The notes: generated from the sequence alone by a model not told the origin. 16,416 bases of DNA from Actinomycetes bacterium (GCA_021784205.1 JAJXTB010000053.1:1-16416), one strand, 5' to 3'. Counted from the first letter of the stretch, positions 1-9,291 are shown. Numbers and translations: made by a program.

Positions 1-1446
1 CTCGGCCGCGCCGGCGAGCGACGGGGCGGCGAGGGAGGCTTCGGGCCGCCCGTGGGGCACCGCGAGGCTCACCACGAGCGCGAGCAGCGTGATCCCCGCC
101 GAGAGGTGAAAGGCCCACTGGTAGCCGTTGACGAGCGCGGCGGGCGAGCTGGGGTGGGCGAAGCTGGCGCTGCGGTCGGCGGCGACGGTGCCGAGGGCGG
201 CGAGCGCGAGCGAGCCCCCGACCTGGCGGCTCGTGTTGAGCACGCCCGAGGCGAGCCCGGCGTCGGCGCGGTCGACCCCGCTCGTGGCGGCGGTCGCCAG
301 GGGCGTGAAGAGCAGCCCGATCGCGAAGGCGCACAGCACCGAGGGCACGAGGATGGCCGACGCGTAGGGCGAGTGCACGCCGATCAGGGCGATCCAGAGG
401 AAGCCCAGCGTCGCGCTCGAGGTGCCCGCGGCGAGCAGGTGGCGCACGCCGAAGCGACCGATGACCCGCGAGCTGAGCTGGGCGCCGGCGACGATGGCGA
501 TGGCCATCGGCAAGAAGGCGAAGCCCGTCTTCACCGCGTCATAGCCCAGGATGTACTGGTAGTAGAAGGTGAGGAAGTACCACATCGCAAAGAACGACCC
601 GCCGACGAGGAACATCACGAGGTTGGCCGTGCTGACCGCGCGCGAGTGGAAGATCCGCAGTGCCACGAGGGGGTTGGTCGCCACGCGCGACTCCCAGAAC
701 AGAAAGAGCACGATACCGAGCACGCCGCCAACGATCCAGGCGAGCGTCGCGACGTCACCCCAGCCGGTCGTCGCGGTCGTCACGACGCCATAGACGGCTG
801 CGGCGAGCGAGACCGTCACGAGCAGCGCGCCGGTGAGGTCGAGCTTGTGGCTCGCGTCGCGGTTGCGCAGCTCGCGCAGGAACGTGACCGCGAGCGCGGC
901 CGCCGCGATGCCAAAGGGCACGTTGATGAAAAAGACCCAGCGCCACGAGAACCAGCCGGTCAAGAGTCCCCCGAGCAGGCCCCCGACGGCGCCGCCGGCG
1001 CCCGCGACGGCGCTCCAGGCGCCGATGGCCTTGGGCAGGCGGGGCCCGTGGAATGTGGTGAGGATGATCGTGAGGGTGGCCGGCGAGAGCACCGCGCCGC
1101 CGAGTCCCTGGATGGCGCGCACCGCGATCAACTCGGTGCCGGTGTGGGCGAAGCCCGCGCCGATGCTCGCGAGGGTGAAGAGGGCGAGCCCGCCGAGGTA
1201 GACGTGGCGCCGCCCGAAGATGTCCGCGGCGCGCCCGCCGAGCAGCAAGAACCCGGCGAAGGTGATCACGTAGGCGTTCACCACCCACTGGGCGTTGGTC
1301 ATGGAGAAGTGCAGGTCGCGCTGCATCGACGGCAGGGCGACGTTGACGATGGAGACGTCGAGCACGACCATGAACTGGGCGACGCAGGCGATCGTGAGCA
1401 CGATCCAGTCGGGGGCGTGACGGTGCACGCTGGCGCTGGCAGACAT
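1..1446 (-). CDS. MFS drug/proton antiporter, DHA2 (EmrB/QacA-like), 3' end cut by window edge
   Basis: Integral membrane exporter that probably uses the proton gradient to expel drugs or other hydrophobic compounds. The 482 codons inside the window are open to the edge with no stop, so only the C-terminus is missing; DHA2 proteins usually have 470-530 residues. Visible motifs are the DHA2 signature in helix 1 (LDVSIVNVALPSMQRDL, residues 29-45), motif A between helices 2 and 3 (GRAADIFGRR, 71-80), and a glycine-rich motif C-like stretch in helix 5 (AVAGAGGAVGGLLGGLL, about 143-159). About 14 hydrophobic segments are expected and the spacing fits. The start is the ATG at 1446, where similarity begins; there is no Shine-Dalgarno, but TACACT lies exactly six bases upstream, so the mRNA may be leaderless. 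It is divergent from ettA across 62 bp. The substrate cannot be read from sequence. Confidence 0.9.
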   Translation of the reverse strand, partial: MSASASVHRHAPDWIVLTIACVAQFMVVLDVSIVNVALPSMQRDLHFSMTNAQWVVNAYVITFAGFLLLGGRAADIFGRRHVYLGGLALFTLASIGAGFAHTGTELIAVRAIQGLGGAVLSPATLTIILTTFHGPRLPKAIGAWSAVAGAGGAVGGLLGGLLTGWFSWRWVFFINVPFGIAAAALAVTFLRELRNRDASHKLDLTGALLVTVSLAAAVYGVVTTATTGWGDVATLAWIVGGVLGIVLFLFWESRVATNPLVALRIFHSRAVSTANLVMFLVGGSFFAMWYFLTFYYQYILGYDAVKTGFAFLPMAIAIVAGAQLSSRVIGRFGVRHLLAAGTSSATLGFLWIALIGVHSPYASAILVPSVLCAFAIGLLFTPLATAATSGVDRADAGLASGVLNTSRQVGGSLALAALGTVAADRSASFAHPSSPAALVNGYQWAFHLSAGITLLALVVSLAVPHGRPEASLAAPSLAGAAE

Positions 1447-1452
1447 GGCGCG

Positions 1453-1458
1453 AGTGTA
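1453..1458 (-). promoter_or_regulatory. Candidate -10 element of the MFS gene (leaderless)
   Basis: On the minus strand TACACT matches the TANNNT core of actinobacterial -10 boxes. It is followed by six bases and then the ATG at 1446, which puts the expected transcription start at or next to the start codon. The -35 region is poor (TTCGGC at a 16-bp spacing). This would explain the missing ribosome binding site. Confidence 0.4.
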
Positions 1459-1508
1459 ACGGGGACCTCCGGACGCCGAACCGGCGCCGATGCGCCACAC
1501 TGGTGGGC

Positions 1509-3188
<1,680 letters not shown>

Positions 3189-3229
3189 CTGGCGATAGCC
3201 TGCCCGTACGCGACCACAGGGGAGATGCG

Positions 3230-4462
3230 ATGCGAACGCGCGATGACTGCCTCGAGATGGACCGGCGCGACGGCCTGGCCGCGCGCCGCGACGCCTTTAC
3301 CCTGGCGCCCGGACTGATCTACCTCGACGGCAACTCGCTCGGTCCGCTCACGCGCTCGACGCGCGAGCGGGTCGTGGCGACCCTGGACGACGAGTGGGCG
3401 ACGGGACTCGTGCGCAGCTGGAACACGGCGGGCTGGATGGCCGCGCCGACGCGCGTCGGCGACCGGCTCGCGCCACTCATCGGCGCCCGGCCCGGCGAGG
3501 TGCTCGTCGCCGACACCCTCACCATCCTGCTCGCCAAGCTCATCCTCGGGGCGCTCGACCTGCGCCCCGAGCGCTCGGTCGTGCTCGGCGACGCCGCGAA
3601 CTTCCACTCGGACCTCTACGTCGCCGAGGCGATGGCGCGTCGGGCCGGGCGTCCGATCACCTTTCGCGCAATCGATCGCGACACCCTGGACGACGAGCTC
3701 GGCGAGGACGTGGCCCTCGTCATGCTCACCCACGTCGACTACCGCACCGGCGAGATGCTCGACCTCGCGGGGGTGACCGCGCGGGTCCACGGCGCGGGAG
3801 CCCTGATGCTCTGGGACTTCGCCCACTCGACGGGCGCGGTGCCCCTGGACGTCACCGCGGCCGACGTCGACTTCGCCGCGGGCTGCACCTACAAGTACCT
3901 GAACGCTGGGCCGGGCGCCCCGGGCTTTCTCTACGTGCGCGACCGGTTCCAGGGCGTGATCGAGAACCCGCTGCCGGGCTGGCTCGGCCACGCGCGGCCC
4001 TTTGACTTCGAGCGCCGCTACGAGCCCGCCGCCGGCGTGCAGGCCTTCGTCACCTCGTCGCCGTCGGTCATCGCCATCAACGCCCTCGACGGGGCACTCG
4101 ACGCCTTCGACGGCGTGACGATGGACGAGATCCGCGCCAAGAGCCTCGCACTGACCGACCTCTTCATCGAGCTCGTCGAGGCGCGCCTGCCCGGGGCCTT
4201 CACCCTCGTCACCCCACGCGAGCACGTCCGGCGCGCCAGTCAGGTGTCGCTGCGCCACGAGGAGGCCTACGGGATCATCCAGGCGCTCATCGCCAGAGGG
4301 GTCGTCGGTGACTTTCGCGCCCCCGACGTCTGTCGCTTCGGGTTCACGCCGCTCTACCTTGGCTTCGTCGACGTCTATGACGCCGTCGAGCACCTCGTGG
4401 CGGTGCTCGAGCGCGCCGAGCACCGCGACGCCGCCTACGCGACGAGGAACCCCGTCACCTGA
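3230..4462 (+). CDS. kynU: Kynureninase
   Basis: PLP-dependent hydrolase that cleaves L-kynurenine to anthranilate and alanine, or 3-hydroxykynurenine to 3-hydroxyanthranilate, in tryptophan breakdown or de novo NAD synthesis. The 410 residues match bacterial kynureninases (about 416). Visible are the N-terminal LIYLDGNSLGPL (29-40), LWDFAHSTGAVPLD with Asp196 and His199 near the cofactor, and CTYKYLNAGPGAPGF with Lys222 as the expected Schiff-base lysine. The C-terminal RFGFTPLYLGFVDVYDAVEHL is also typical. The ATG is preceded by a good Shine-Dalgarno (AGGGGAG, 3218-3224), and a TAGCCT box at 3196-3201 could be its -10. It is 41 bp downstream of ettA on the same strand but probably has its own promoter. 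No tryptophan dioxygenase or formamidase gene is in the window. Its stop abuts the stop of convergent purU. Confidence 0.95.
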   Translation: MRTRDDCLEMDRRDGLAARRDAFTLAPGLIYLDGNSLGPLTRSTRERVVATLDDEWATGLVRSWNTAGWMAAPTRVGDRLAPLIGARPGEVLVADTLTILLAKLILGALDLRPERSVVLGDAANFHSDLYVAEAMARRAGRPITFRAIDRDTLDDELGEDVALVMLTHVDYRTGEMLDLAGVTARVHGAGALMLWDFAHSTGAVPLDVTAADVDFAAGCTYKYLNAGPGAPGFLYVRDRFQGVIENPLPGWLGHARPFDFERRYEPAAGVQAFVTSSPSVIAINALDGALDAFDGVTMDEIRAKSLALTDLFIELVEARLPGAFTLVTPREHVRRASQVSLRHEEAYGIIQALIARGVVGDFRAPDVCRFGFTPLYLGFVDVYDAVEHLVAVLERAEHRDAAYATRNPVT

Positions 4463-5314
4463 TCACTGCGAGAAGACGACGGTGCGCTGTCCGACCAGCA
4501 TGACGCGGTCCTCGGCGATGAGCCCGACGGCGCGAGCGAGCACCGTGCGCTCGACGTCGCGTCCGAGGGCGATGAACTCGCTCGGGCGGCGCGCGTGGGT
4601 CACGCGCGCGACGTCCTGTTCGATGATCGGACCCTCGTCGAGGTCGGCGGTGACGAAGTGGGCGGTGGCGCCGATCAGCTTCACGCCGCGCTCGTAGGCC
4701 TGGTGGTAGGCGCGCGCGCCCTTGAAGCCGGGCAGGAACGAGTGGTGGATGTTGACGATCCGCCCGCTGAGTTCGCTACAGAGCGCCGGGGAGATGATCT
4801 GCATGTAGCGCGCGAGCACGACGAGGTCGACGTCGTGGCGGGCCACCAGGTCGCGCACGACGTCCTCGGCGGCGGACTTGGTCGAGGGGGTGACCTCGAC
4901 CTGGATGAAGGGCACGTCGTGGCGCGCACAGAGGTCCCGACAGACCCCGTGGTTGCTCACCACCGCCACGATGTCCAGTGCCAGGTCACCCTGCTCGGCG
5001 CGGTACAGCAGGTCAGCGAGGCAGTGGTCGAACTGCGAGACCATCACGAGGGCCCGACGGCGCTGGGACTCGGGCCGGATCGACAGCGTCGGCTCGTAGG
5101 CCGCGAGGTCGCCTTCGAGCCGGTCGCGAACCTGCTCGACGCCGGCTTCGCAGGTGAAGCGCGTGCGCATGCAGAACTGGCCGGTCACCGGGTCGGTGAA
5201 CTGGTCGTTCTCGAGGATGTTGCCGTCGATCGCAAAGACCGCCGAGCTCAGCGCGCGCACGATGCCGGGCATGTCCCGGCACGCCAGGGTGACGACGTAG
5301 GTGACCTCGGGCAC
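4463..5314 (-). CDS. purU: Formyltetrahydrofolate deformylase
   Basis: Cytosolic enzyme hydrolysing 10-formyl-THF to formate and THF, which balances one-carbon pools and, in E. coli, supplies formate to PurT. The 283 residues compare with 280 in E. coli. An N-terminal ACT domain (about 5-85, ACRDMPGIVRALSSAVFAID) is a likely glycine/methionine sensor by family analogy. The formyltransferase fold follows, with VSNHGVCRDL, VLARYMQIIS and the catalytic Asn188, His190 (NIHHSFLPGFKGA) and Asp226 (TADLDEGPII). The start is a GTG at 5314, the only start that fits; it lies 14 bp after the stop of the upstream dehydrogenase gene, so the two probably form one transcript. The Shine-Dalgarno is weak. The TGA stop shares the palindrome TGATCA with the stop of kynU. 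Confidence 0.95.
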   Translation of the reverse strand: MPEVTYVVTLACRDMPGIVRALSSAVFAIDGNILENDQFTDPVTGQFCMRTRFTCEAGVEQVRDRLEGDLAAYEPTLSIRPESQRRRALVMVSQFDHCLADLLYRAEQGDLALDIVAVVSNHGVCRDLCARHDVPFIQVEVTPSTKSAAEDVVRDLVARHDVDLVVLARYMQIISPALCSELSGRIVNIHHSFLPGFKGARAYHQAYERGVKLIGATAHFVTADLDEGPIIEQDVARVTHARRPSEFIALGRDVERTVLARAVGLIAEDRVMLVGQRTVVFSQ

Positions 5315-5328
5315 GGTCGGCGTAGGTC

Positions 5329-6183
5329 CTAGGACCGGTAGGAGTAGAACCCCTGGCCCGTCTTGCGCCCGAGCAGCCCGGCCTGGACCATGCGCGAGAG
5401 CAGCGGGGGCGGGGCCAGGTGGGACTCCTTGAACTCCTCGTAGAGCGACTCGGCGACCGCGAGGGTCGTGTCCAGGCCGATGAGGTCGGTCAGGGCGAGC
5501 GGCCCGAGCGGGTGCGCACAGCCGAGCACCATGCCGGTGTCGATGTCGTCGGCGCTCGCGAAGCCCGACTCGAGCATCCGGATCGAGGACAGGAGGTAGG
5601 GGATCAGCAGGGCGTTCACCACGAAGCCCGCGCGGTCCGGGGAGGTGATGACCTTCTTGCCGAGCACGTCGGTGCCGTAGGCGCGCACGCGCGCCGCGGT
5701 CTCGGGGCTCGTGAGCAGCGACGAGATGACCTCGACCAACTTCAGCACGGGCACCGGGTTGAAGAAGTGCATCCCGATGACCTGCTCGGGGCGCTTGGTC
5801 GACATCGCGAGCTTGATGATCGGGATCGAGGAGGTGTTGGTCGCGAGGATCGCGTGCTCGTCGTTCACCACGGCGTCGATCTTCTTGAAGACCTGGATCT
5901 TGGTCGCCTCGTCCTCGGCGACGGCCTCGATGACGATCTGGCGGTCGAAGAGCTTGGCGAAGTCCTCGGAGAAGCTGAGGTGGCCGCGCACGGCGTTGGC
6001 GTCGTCCTCGGGGAGCTTGCCCGCGGCGACGGCCCGGTTGAGCGACTTCTCGATGCGCTCGACGCCCGCGGCCAGCGCCTCGGGGCTGCGCTCGATCACG
6101 ATGACGTCCGCGCCGGCCTTGGCGGCGATCTCGGCGATCCCCGATCCCATCAGGCCACAGCCCACTACACCAACCCGTTCCAT
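5329..6183 (-). CDS. 3-hydroxybutyryl-CoA dehydrogenase
   Basis: NAD(P)-dependent oxidoreductase interconverting acetoacetyl-CoA and 3-hydroxybutyryl-CoA, used in beta-oxidation, butyrate-type metabolism or PHB-related pathways. It has 284 residues, the normal length of the single-function family (PaaH/Hbd/FadB2-like). The Rossmann motif GCGLMG is at 8-13. Ser118 (ATNTSSIPI), the catalytic His139 (MHFFNPVPVLKLVE) with its partner Glu151, and Asn190 (DRAGFVVNALLIPYL) are all present. The C-terminal helical domain ends in GLLGRKTGQGFYSY. The start is the ATG at 6183, which has a strong Shine-Dalgarno (GAGGAGGT) five bases upstream; the frame stays open far upstream, but that part is antisense to arsR and unrelated to the family. 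TAGACT at 6227-6232 could be its -10. purU follows at 14 bp. The direction of the reaction in the cell is not evident. Confidence 0.94.
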   Translation of the reverse strand: MERVGVVGCGLMGSGIAEIAAKAGADVIVIERSPEALAAGVERIEKSLNRAVAAGKLPEDDANAVRGHLSFSEDFAKLFDRQIVIEAVAEDEATKIQVFKKIDAVVNDEHAILATNTSSIPIIKLAMSTKRPEQVIGMHFFNPVPVLKLVEVISSLLTSPETAARVRAYGTDVLGKKVITSPDRAGFVVNALLIPYLLSSIRMLESGFASADDIDTGMVLGCAHPLGPLALTDLIGLDTTLAVAESLYEEFKESHLAPPPLLSRMVQAGLLGRKTGQGFYSYRS

Positions 6184-6300
6184 CGAGACCTCCTCGTCCG
6201 ATGTCGACCGCCTGTCGAGCGTTCCGAGTCTAGATGGCACGTCGACGGGCCTTCGGTGGGCTCGCCGGGTCGCCTCGATCCACCAACTGTCGATTGTGAT

Positions 6301-6312
6301 ATCAACGTTGAT
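6301..6312 (+). promoter_or_regulatory. Palindromic ArsR-type operator upstream of arsR
   Basis: ATCAACGTTGAT is a perfect 12-bp palindrome ending 18 bp before the arsR start. It matches the ATCAA/TTGAT half-sites described for several ArsR/SmtB repressors, although the spacer between half-sites is 2 bp here rather than the more usual 6. It lies between a possible -35 (TTGTGA, 6294-6299) and a possible -10 (TACGGT, 6319-6324), where a bound dimer would block RNA polymerase. The -10 ends six bases before the ATG, so the transcript may be leaderless. Both core elements are weak matches with a 19-bp spacer, so the operator is surer than the promoter. Confidence 0.6.
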
Positions 6313-6330
6313 TGATGCTACGGTGTCGGG

Positions 6331-6651
6331 ATGGCCCGAACCGCCTATTCGCCACTCGCCTCGCTCGAGGATGCGCGATCCCTCGTGCCGGTCTTGAAGG
6401 CGATCAGCGACGAGTACCGCCTGGCGATCCTGCTCACGCTCGCGCGCGAGTCGCGCACGGTGGTCGAACTGACCGAGGAGCTCGCGATCGCCCAGCCGCT
6501 CGTGAGTCACCACCTGCGCGCACTGTTCGAGGCCGGCCTGATCTCGCGCACGCCCGAGGGGCGGGCGAACCGCTACGCGGTCTGCTGTGAGGCGGTGGCC
6601 GAGCCGATCCGGCTGCTGACGGGCATCGCGAGCGCCACCCCGGCGAGTTGA
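6331..6651 (+). CDS. arsR: ArsR/SmtB-family metalloregulator
   Basis: Small winged-helix repressor (106 residues) expected to release its operator when it binds As(III) or another thiophilic metal. The winged helix spans about 20-85: KAISDEYRLAILLTLARES, recognition helix AQPLVSHHLRALFEAGLIS, wing TPEGRANRYAV. It lacks the ELCVCDL metal site of classical ArsR. Its only cysteines are the vicinal pair Cys85-Cys86 just after the wing, similar in placement to Cys95-Cys96 of the Acidithiobacillus ferrooxidans ArsR type. The ATG has no Shine-Dalgarno but lies six bases after a possible -10, with a palindromic operator upstream. arsM follows after 13 bp, which supports arsenic sensing. Metal specificity is inferred from this context. 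Confidence 0.85.
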   Translation: MARTAYSPLASLEDARSLVPVLKAISDEYRLAILLTLARESRTVVELTEELAIAQPLVSHHLRALFEAGLISRTPEGRANRYAVCCEAVAEPIRLLTGIASATPAS

Positions 6652-6664
6652 GAGACGAGGAACC

Positions 6665-7492
6665 GTGAACAAGCCCGATGAGTCCATCCGCGTCGCCGTG
6701 CGCGACCGCTACGGCGCGGCGGCGCTGTCGGTGTCCGCGTCGTGCTGTTCGAGCGGCCCGGCCGACCTCGGGGTCGGCGAGGGGTTCGGCTCGACGTTCT
6801 ACTCGGTCGATGACACCGGCGCGCTGCCCGCGGCGGCCGTGCTCGCCTCGCTCGGCTGTGGCAACCCGACGGCGCTGGCGACGCTCGCCGCGGGCGAGGT
6901 CGTCTTGGACCTCGGCTCGGGCGGGGGCATCGACGTGTTGCTCTCGGCGCGCCGCGTCGGCCCGACGGGCCACGTCTACGGCCTGGACATGACCCCCGAG
7001 ATGGTCGAGCTCGCGCGCGCGAACCAGGCCGAGGCGGGCATTACGAACGCCGAGTTCCTGCTCGGCACGATCGAGTCGATCCCGCTGCCCGATACGAGCG
7101 TCGACGTGATCATCTCGAACTGCGTGATCAACCTCGCCGCCGACAAGGACGTGGTGCTCGCCGAGGCCTTCCGCGTCCTCAAGCCGGGCGGGCGCCTGGC
7201 GATCTCGGACGTCGTCTTGCAGCGGGCCCTGCCCGAGGACGTGGCGGGCTTGATGCAGCTCTGGACCGGCTGCATCGCCGGGGCGCTCGTGGTGGAGGAC
7301 TACGCGGCCAAGCTCGCCGGGGCGGGCTTCGCCGAGGCGTCGGTCACCCCGACCCTCGTGCACGACCGCGACGCCATCGAGCGCCTGGCGACCGGCGTGA
7401 CCTTTCCGACGGGCGTGGACCCAGTGCGCGTCTACACCGAGTACGACGGCGCGGTCGCCAACGCCTTCATCCGCGCGACGCGGCCCGCCTGA
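6665..7492 (+). CDS. arsM: Arsenite S-adenosylmethionine methyltransferase
   Basis: Cytosolic enzyme that methylates As(III) with SAM to mono-, di- and trimethylarsenicals, some of them volatile, as a detoxification step. It has 275 residues. The SAM-binding motif [12 protein letters not shown] is at 80-91 and [14 protein letters not shown] follows. The cysteines needed in characterised ArsM proteins are all represented: Cys27/Cys28 (SASCCSSG), Cys65 ([10 protein letters not shown]), Cys153 (SNCVINL) and Cys203 (WTGCIAGAL). The last two are the As(III)-binding pair. The start is a GTG with GAGGA three bases upstream, 13 bp after arsR, so the two are co-transcribed and presumably induced by the same metal. 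No arsenite efflux pump or arsenate reductase gene is in the window. Confidence 0.93.
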   Translation: MNKPDESIRVAVRDRYGAAALSVSASCCSSGPADLGVGEGFGSTFYSVDDTGALPAAAVLASLGCGNPTALATLAAGEVVLDLGSGGGIDVLLSARRVGPTGHVYGLDMTPEMVELARANQAEAGITNAEFLLGTIESIPLPDTSVDVIISNCVINLAADKDVVLAEAFRVLKPGGRLAISDVVLQRALPEDVAGLMQLWTGCIAGALVVEDYAAKLAGAGFAEASVTPTLVHDRDAIERLATGVTFPTGVDPVRVYTEYDGAVANAFIRATRPA

Positions 7493-7509
7493 CGCCCTGT
7501 GCGGGCGTC
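7491..7509 (+). terminator. Candidate hairpin terminator after arsM
   Basis: GACGCCC and GGGCGTC form a perfect 7-bp stem around a TGTGC loop, beginning inside the arsM stop codon. There is no T-tract, so it would be a non-canonical terminator or an mRNA 3'-end stabiliser, as is common in high-GC actinobacteria. Confidence 0.4.
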
Positions 7510-7532
7510 GGCCCGCTCGCTACGATTGGCCA

Positions 7533-7546
7533 CGGGCGACTGCCCG
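7533..7546 (+). other. Small hairpin in the ppa 5' leader
   Basis: CGGGC-GACT-GCCCG is a perfect 5-bp stem with a tetraloop. It sits between a possible -10 (TACGAT, 7521-7526) and the ppa ribosome binding site. If transcription starts about seven bases after the -10, the hairpin would be at the very 5' end of the mRNA, where such stems can protect against decay. The -35 element is not convincing. Confidence 0.25.
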
Positions 7547-7562
7547 ACGGATGGAGGGTGGC

Positions 7563-8045
7563 ATGGACAGCGTCAACGTGGTGATCGAGATCCCCCGGGG
7601 GAGCCAGAACAAGTACGAGTACGACCACGAGAACCACACGATCATGCTGGACCGGCACCTGATCGTCTCGATGGGATATCCCGCGGAGTACGGGTTCATC
7701 CCCGACACCCTGGGCGGGGACGGCGACCCGCTGGACGCGCTGGTCCTGACCGAGTACCCGACCTTCCCGGGCTGCCTGATCGAGGCGAAGATCCTCGGCA
7801 TGTGCCTGATGACCGACGAGAACGGCGAGGACGCCAAGCTGCTCATGGTGCCCACCTACGACCCGCAGTGGAAGGCGGCGACCGACATCGGCGACGTGCC
7901 CAAGGCGACGCTGGACCGCATCAGCCACTTCTTCACCGTCTACAAGGACCTCGACGAGGGCAAGTGGATGAAGGTCGAGCGCTGGGTCGGACGCGCCGAG
8001 GCCGAGGCCGAGCTCGCGGCGTCGCGCGCCCGCTACACCGACTGA
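7563..8045 (+). CDS. ppa: Inorganic pyrophosphatase (family I)
   Basis: Cytosolic Mg-dependent enzyme hydrolysing pyrophosphate to two phosphates, which pulls nucleic-acid, lipid and amino-acyl-tRNA synthesis forward. The 160 residues are typical of the bacterial hexameric family I enzyme. The family signature DGDPLDA, with metal-binding Asp53, Asp55 and Asp58, is intact. Other conserved parts are VVIEIPRGSQNKYEYD (6-21), SMGYPAEYGFIPDTL (36-50) and HFFTVYKDLDEGKWMKVERW. An upstream in-frame ATG at 7551 would add four residues, but the ATG at 7563 is chosen because the GGAGGG at 7553-7558 is its ribosome binding site and MDSVNVVIEIPRG matches the family N-terminus. The next gene starts 14 bp downstream. 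Confidence 0.97.
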   Translation: MDSVNVVIEIPRGSQNKYEYDHENHTIMLDRHLIVSMGYPAEYGFIPDTLGGDGDPLDALVLTEYPTFPGCLIEAKILGMCLMTDENGEDAKLLMVPTYDPQWKAATDIGDVPKATLDRISHFFTVYKDLDEGKWMKVERWVGRAEAEAELAASRARYTD

Positions 8046-8059
8046 GGGCTCGCGGGCCG

Positions 8060-8680
8060 GTGGGGTACCGCACCGCTGCCGAGCGCGTCGCCGACCGGTC
8101 GGTCGTCGGGGTCCTTACCCTGACCCAGTCGCTCTTCTTCGCCTCGCTGGGGCTGTGCGTGGTGATCAACCACAGCGTCACCGCGAGCAACGACGGCATC
8201 TCGTTCTACGGGGTCTATCCGGGCACCATCCTCATCGCCGTCGTCGGCTACGCCTCGGCGAGCATCGGGCTCTTCAACGCCTCGATCTGGCTGCGCGCCG
8301 CGGGCGCGCCCGTCGCCGCGTCGGCCAGTGCACGCACCGTGGCCATTGGCCTGCCGCTGCTGCTCCTCACCCCCTATAACCGGGGCACGTTCTGGAACTG
8401 GTCTCACATGTTGATCGGGATCACGATGGCCCTCACCCAGGCCGTGGCCACGTTCGCGCTCGTGCGCCGGCGCCGCGGGGCGGTTACGTGGGTCGTCGCG
8501 CTCGTGCAGCTCGTCGGCGGGCTGATCGCCGCCGCCTCGCTGCCCGACTGGTCGTTCCCGTGGCTGTTGCCGGGCGAGACGCTCTACGAGCTCGGCTACG
8601 GGGTCGCGGTCTTCCTGTGGATCGGCGAGCTCGGCGGGCGCGACGGGCTGCGCGAGCGGCTCAGCCGGGCGAGCGCGTGA
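8060..8680 (+). CDS. Six-helix membrane protein of unknown function
   Basis: I do not recognise a family with confidence. The 206 residues hold about six hydrophobic helices: roughly 15-36, 55-80, 90-105, 113-135, 142-162 and 172-190. Both ends look cytosolic (Arg-rich C-terminus, RRRR after helix 4). A polar loop after helix 1 contains NHSVTASNDGISFYGVYPG, and a second loop has TPYNRGTFWNWSH, so aromatic and polar residues cluster on one face. The topology loosely resembles Frag1/DRAM/Sfk1 or DUF998-like proteins, but no diagnostic motif confirms either. The start is a GTG at 8060 with GGGCCGG just upstream; no better start exists before helix 1. It is 14 bp downstream of ppa and probably co-transcribed. 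Its last 20 bp overlap the convergent tetR-type gene. Confidence 0.75.
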   Translation: MGYRTAAERVADRSVVGVLTLTQSLFFASLGLCVVINHSVTASNDGISFYGVYPGTILIAVVGYASASIGLFNASIWLRAAGAPVAASASARTVAIGLPLLLLTPYNRGTFWNWSHMLIGITMALTQAVATFALVRRRRGAVTWVVALVQLVGGLIAAASLPDWSFPWLLPGETLYELGYGVAVFLWIGELGGRDGLRERLSRASA

Positions 8681-9257
8681 TCATCGCCTCGGCGATCGCG
8701 TAGAGCGACTCGCGCCACTCCTCGGGCGGCGCGGCGAGCGAGTGCTCGCCCTCGAGGGCGACCTGGCCGAAGAACAGTGCGTACCAGATGCGCGCGAAGG
8801 AGGCCGCGCTCATGCCCGTAGGCAGCAGCCCGCGATCCACCACCGGCTGGACGCGCCCGACGATGTAGTTGCCGGCCTCGCGCTGGGCGGCGGCGATGCC
8901 CTCGGCGGCGGTCTGGTTGTGTCGGGCGAAGGAGAAGCTCTCGACGCGCAGACCGCGCGAGTGGTAGCGCTCGGGGCGCTCGGCGTCGTCGATCATCTGG
9001 CGCATCGCGCCGCGCAGCTCCTCGGTGCTCGCCACCCCGACGAGTGGCGCGGTGAAGCGGGTCGCGGTGCGCAGCACCTCGTCGCGGTAGCGGCGAACGA
9101 TCGTCTGGGCGAGCAGGCCCTCGCGGTCCTCGAAGTAGCTATACAGCAGCGAGACCGAGACGTTCGCGGCCGCGGCGACCCGCTTGACCCGGTAGCGGGT
9201 GATCCCCTGGGTCTCGAGCTCCTCGATCGACGCCGCGAGGATCCGTCCCTGAGTCAC
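8661..9257 (-). CDS. TetR/AcrR-family transcriptional regulator
   Basis: Probable ligand-responsive repressor, 198 residues. The N-terminal helix-turn-helix is at about 23-50 (RVKRVAAAANVSVSLLYSYFEDREGLL), preceded by the usual GRILAASIEELETQGIT helix. The C-terminal ligand-binding region is all-helical with ASFARIWYALFFGQVALE near the end, typical of a dimer interface. The start is a GTG at 9257, at the family's usual N-terminus; the ribosome binding site is weak. It lies 60 bp downstream of apbE on the same strand, so it may be the last gene of the flavinylation operon or may have its own promoter. The ligand and target are unknown. No obvious palindrome marks an operator in the 60-bp gap. 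Confidence 0.9.
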   Translation of the reverse strand: MTQGRILAASIEELETQGITRYRVKRVAAAANVSVSLLYSYFEDREGLLAQTIVRRYRDEVLRTATRFTAPLVGVASTEELRGAMRQMIDDAERPERYHSRGLRVESFSFARHNQTAAEGIAAAQREAGNYIVGRVQPVVDRGLLPTGMSAASFARIWYALFFGQVALEGEHSLAAPPEEWRESLYAIAEAMITRSPG

Positions 9258-9291
9258 CCCAGCAGGCTACCGCCCGGTTCGCCGGCCCCCG

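Noticed and set aside
6184..6687. N-terminal extension of the 3-hydroxybutyryl-CoA dehydrogenase
   Set aside because: It runs antisense through arsR; the ATG at 6183 has a strong Shine-Dalgarno and gives the normal family length.
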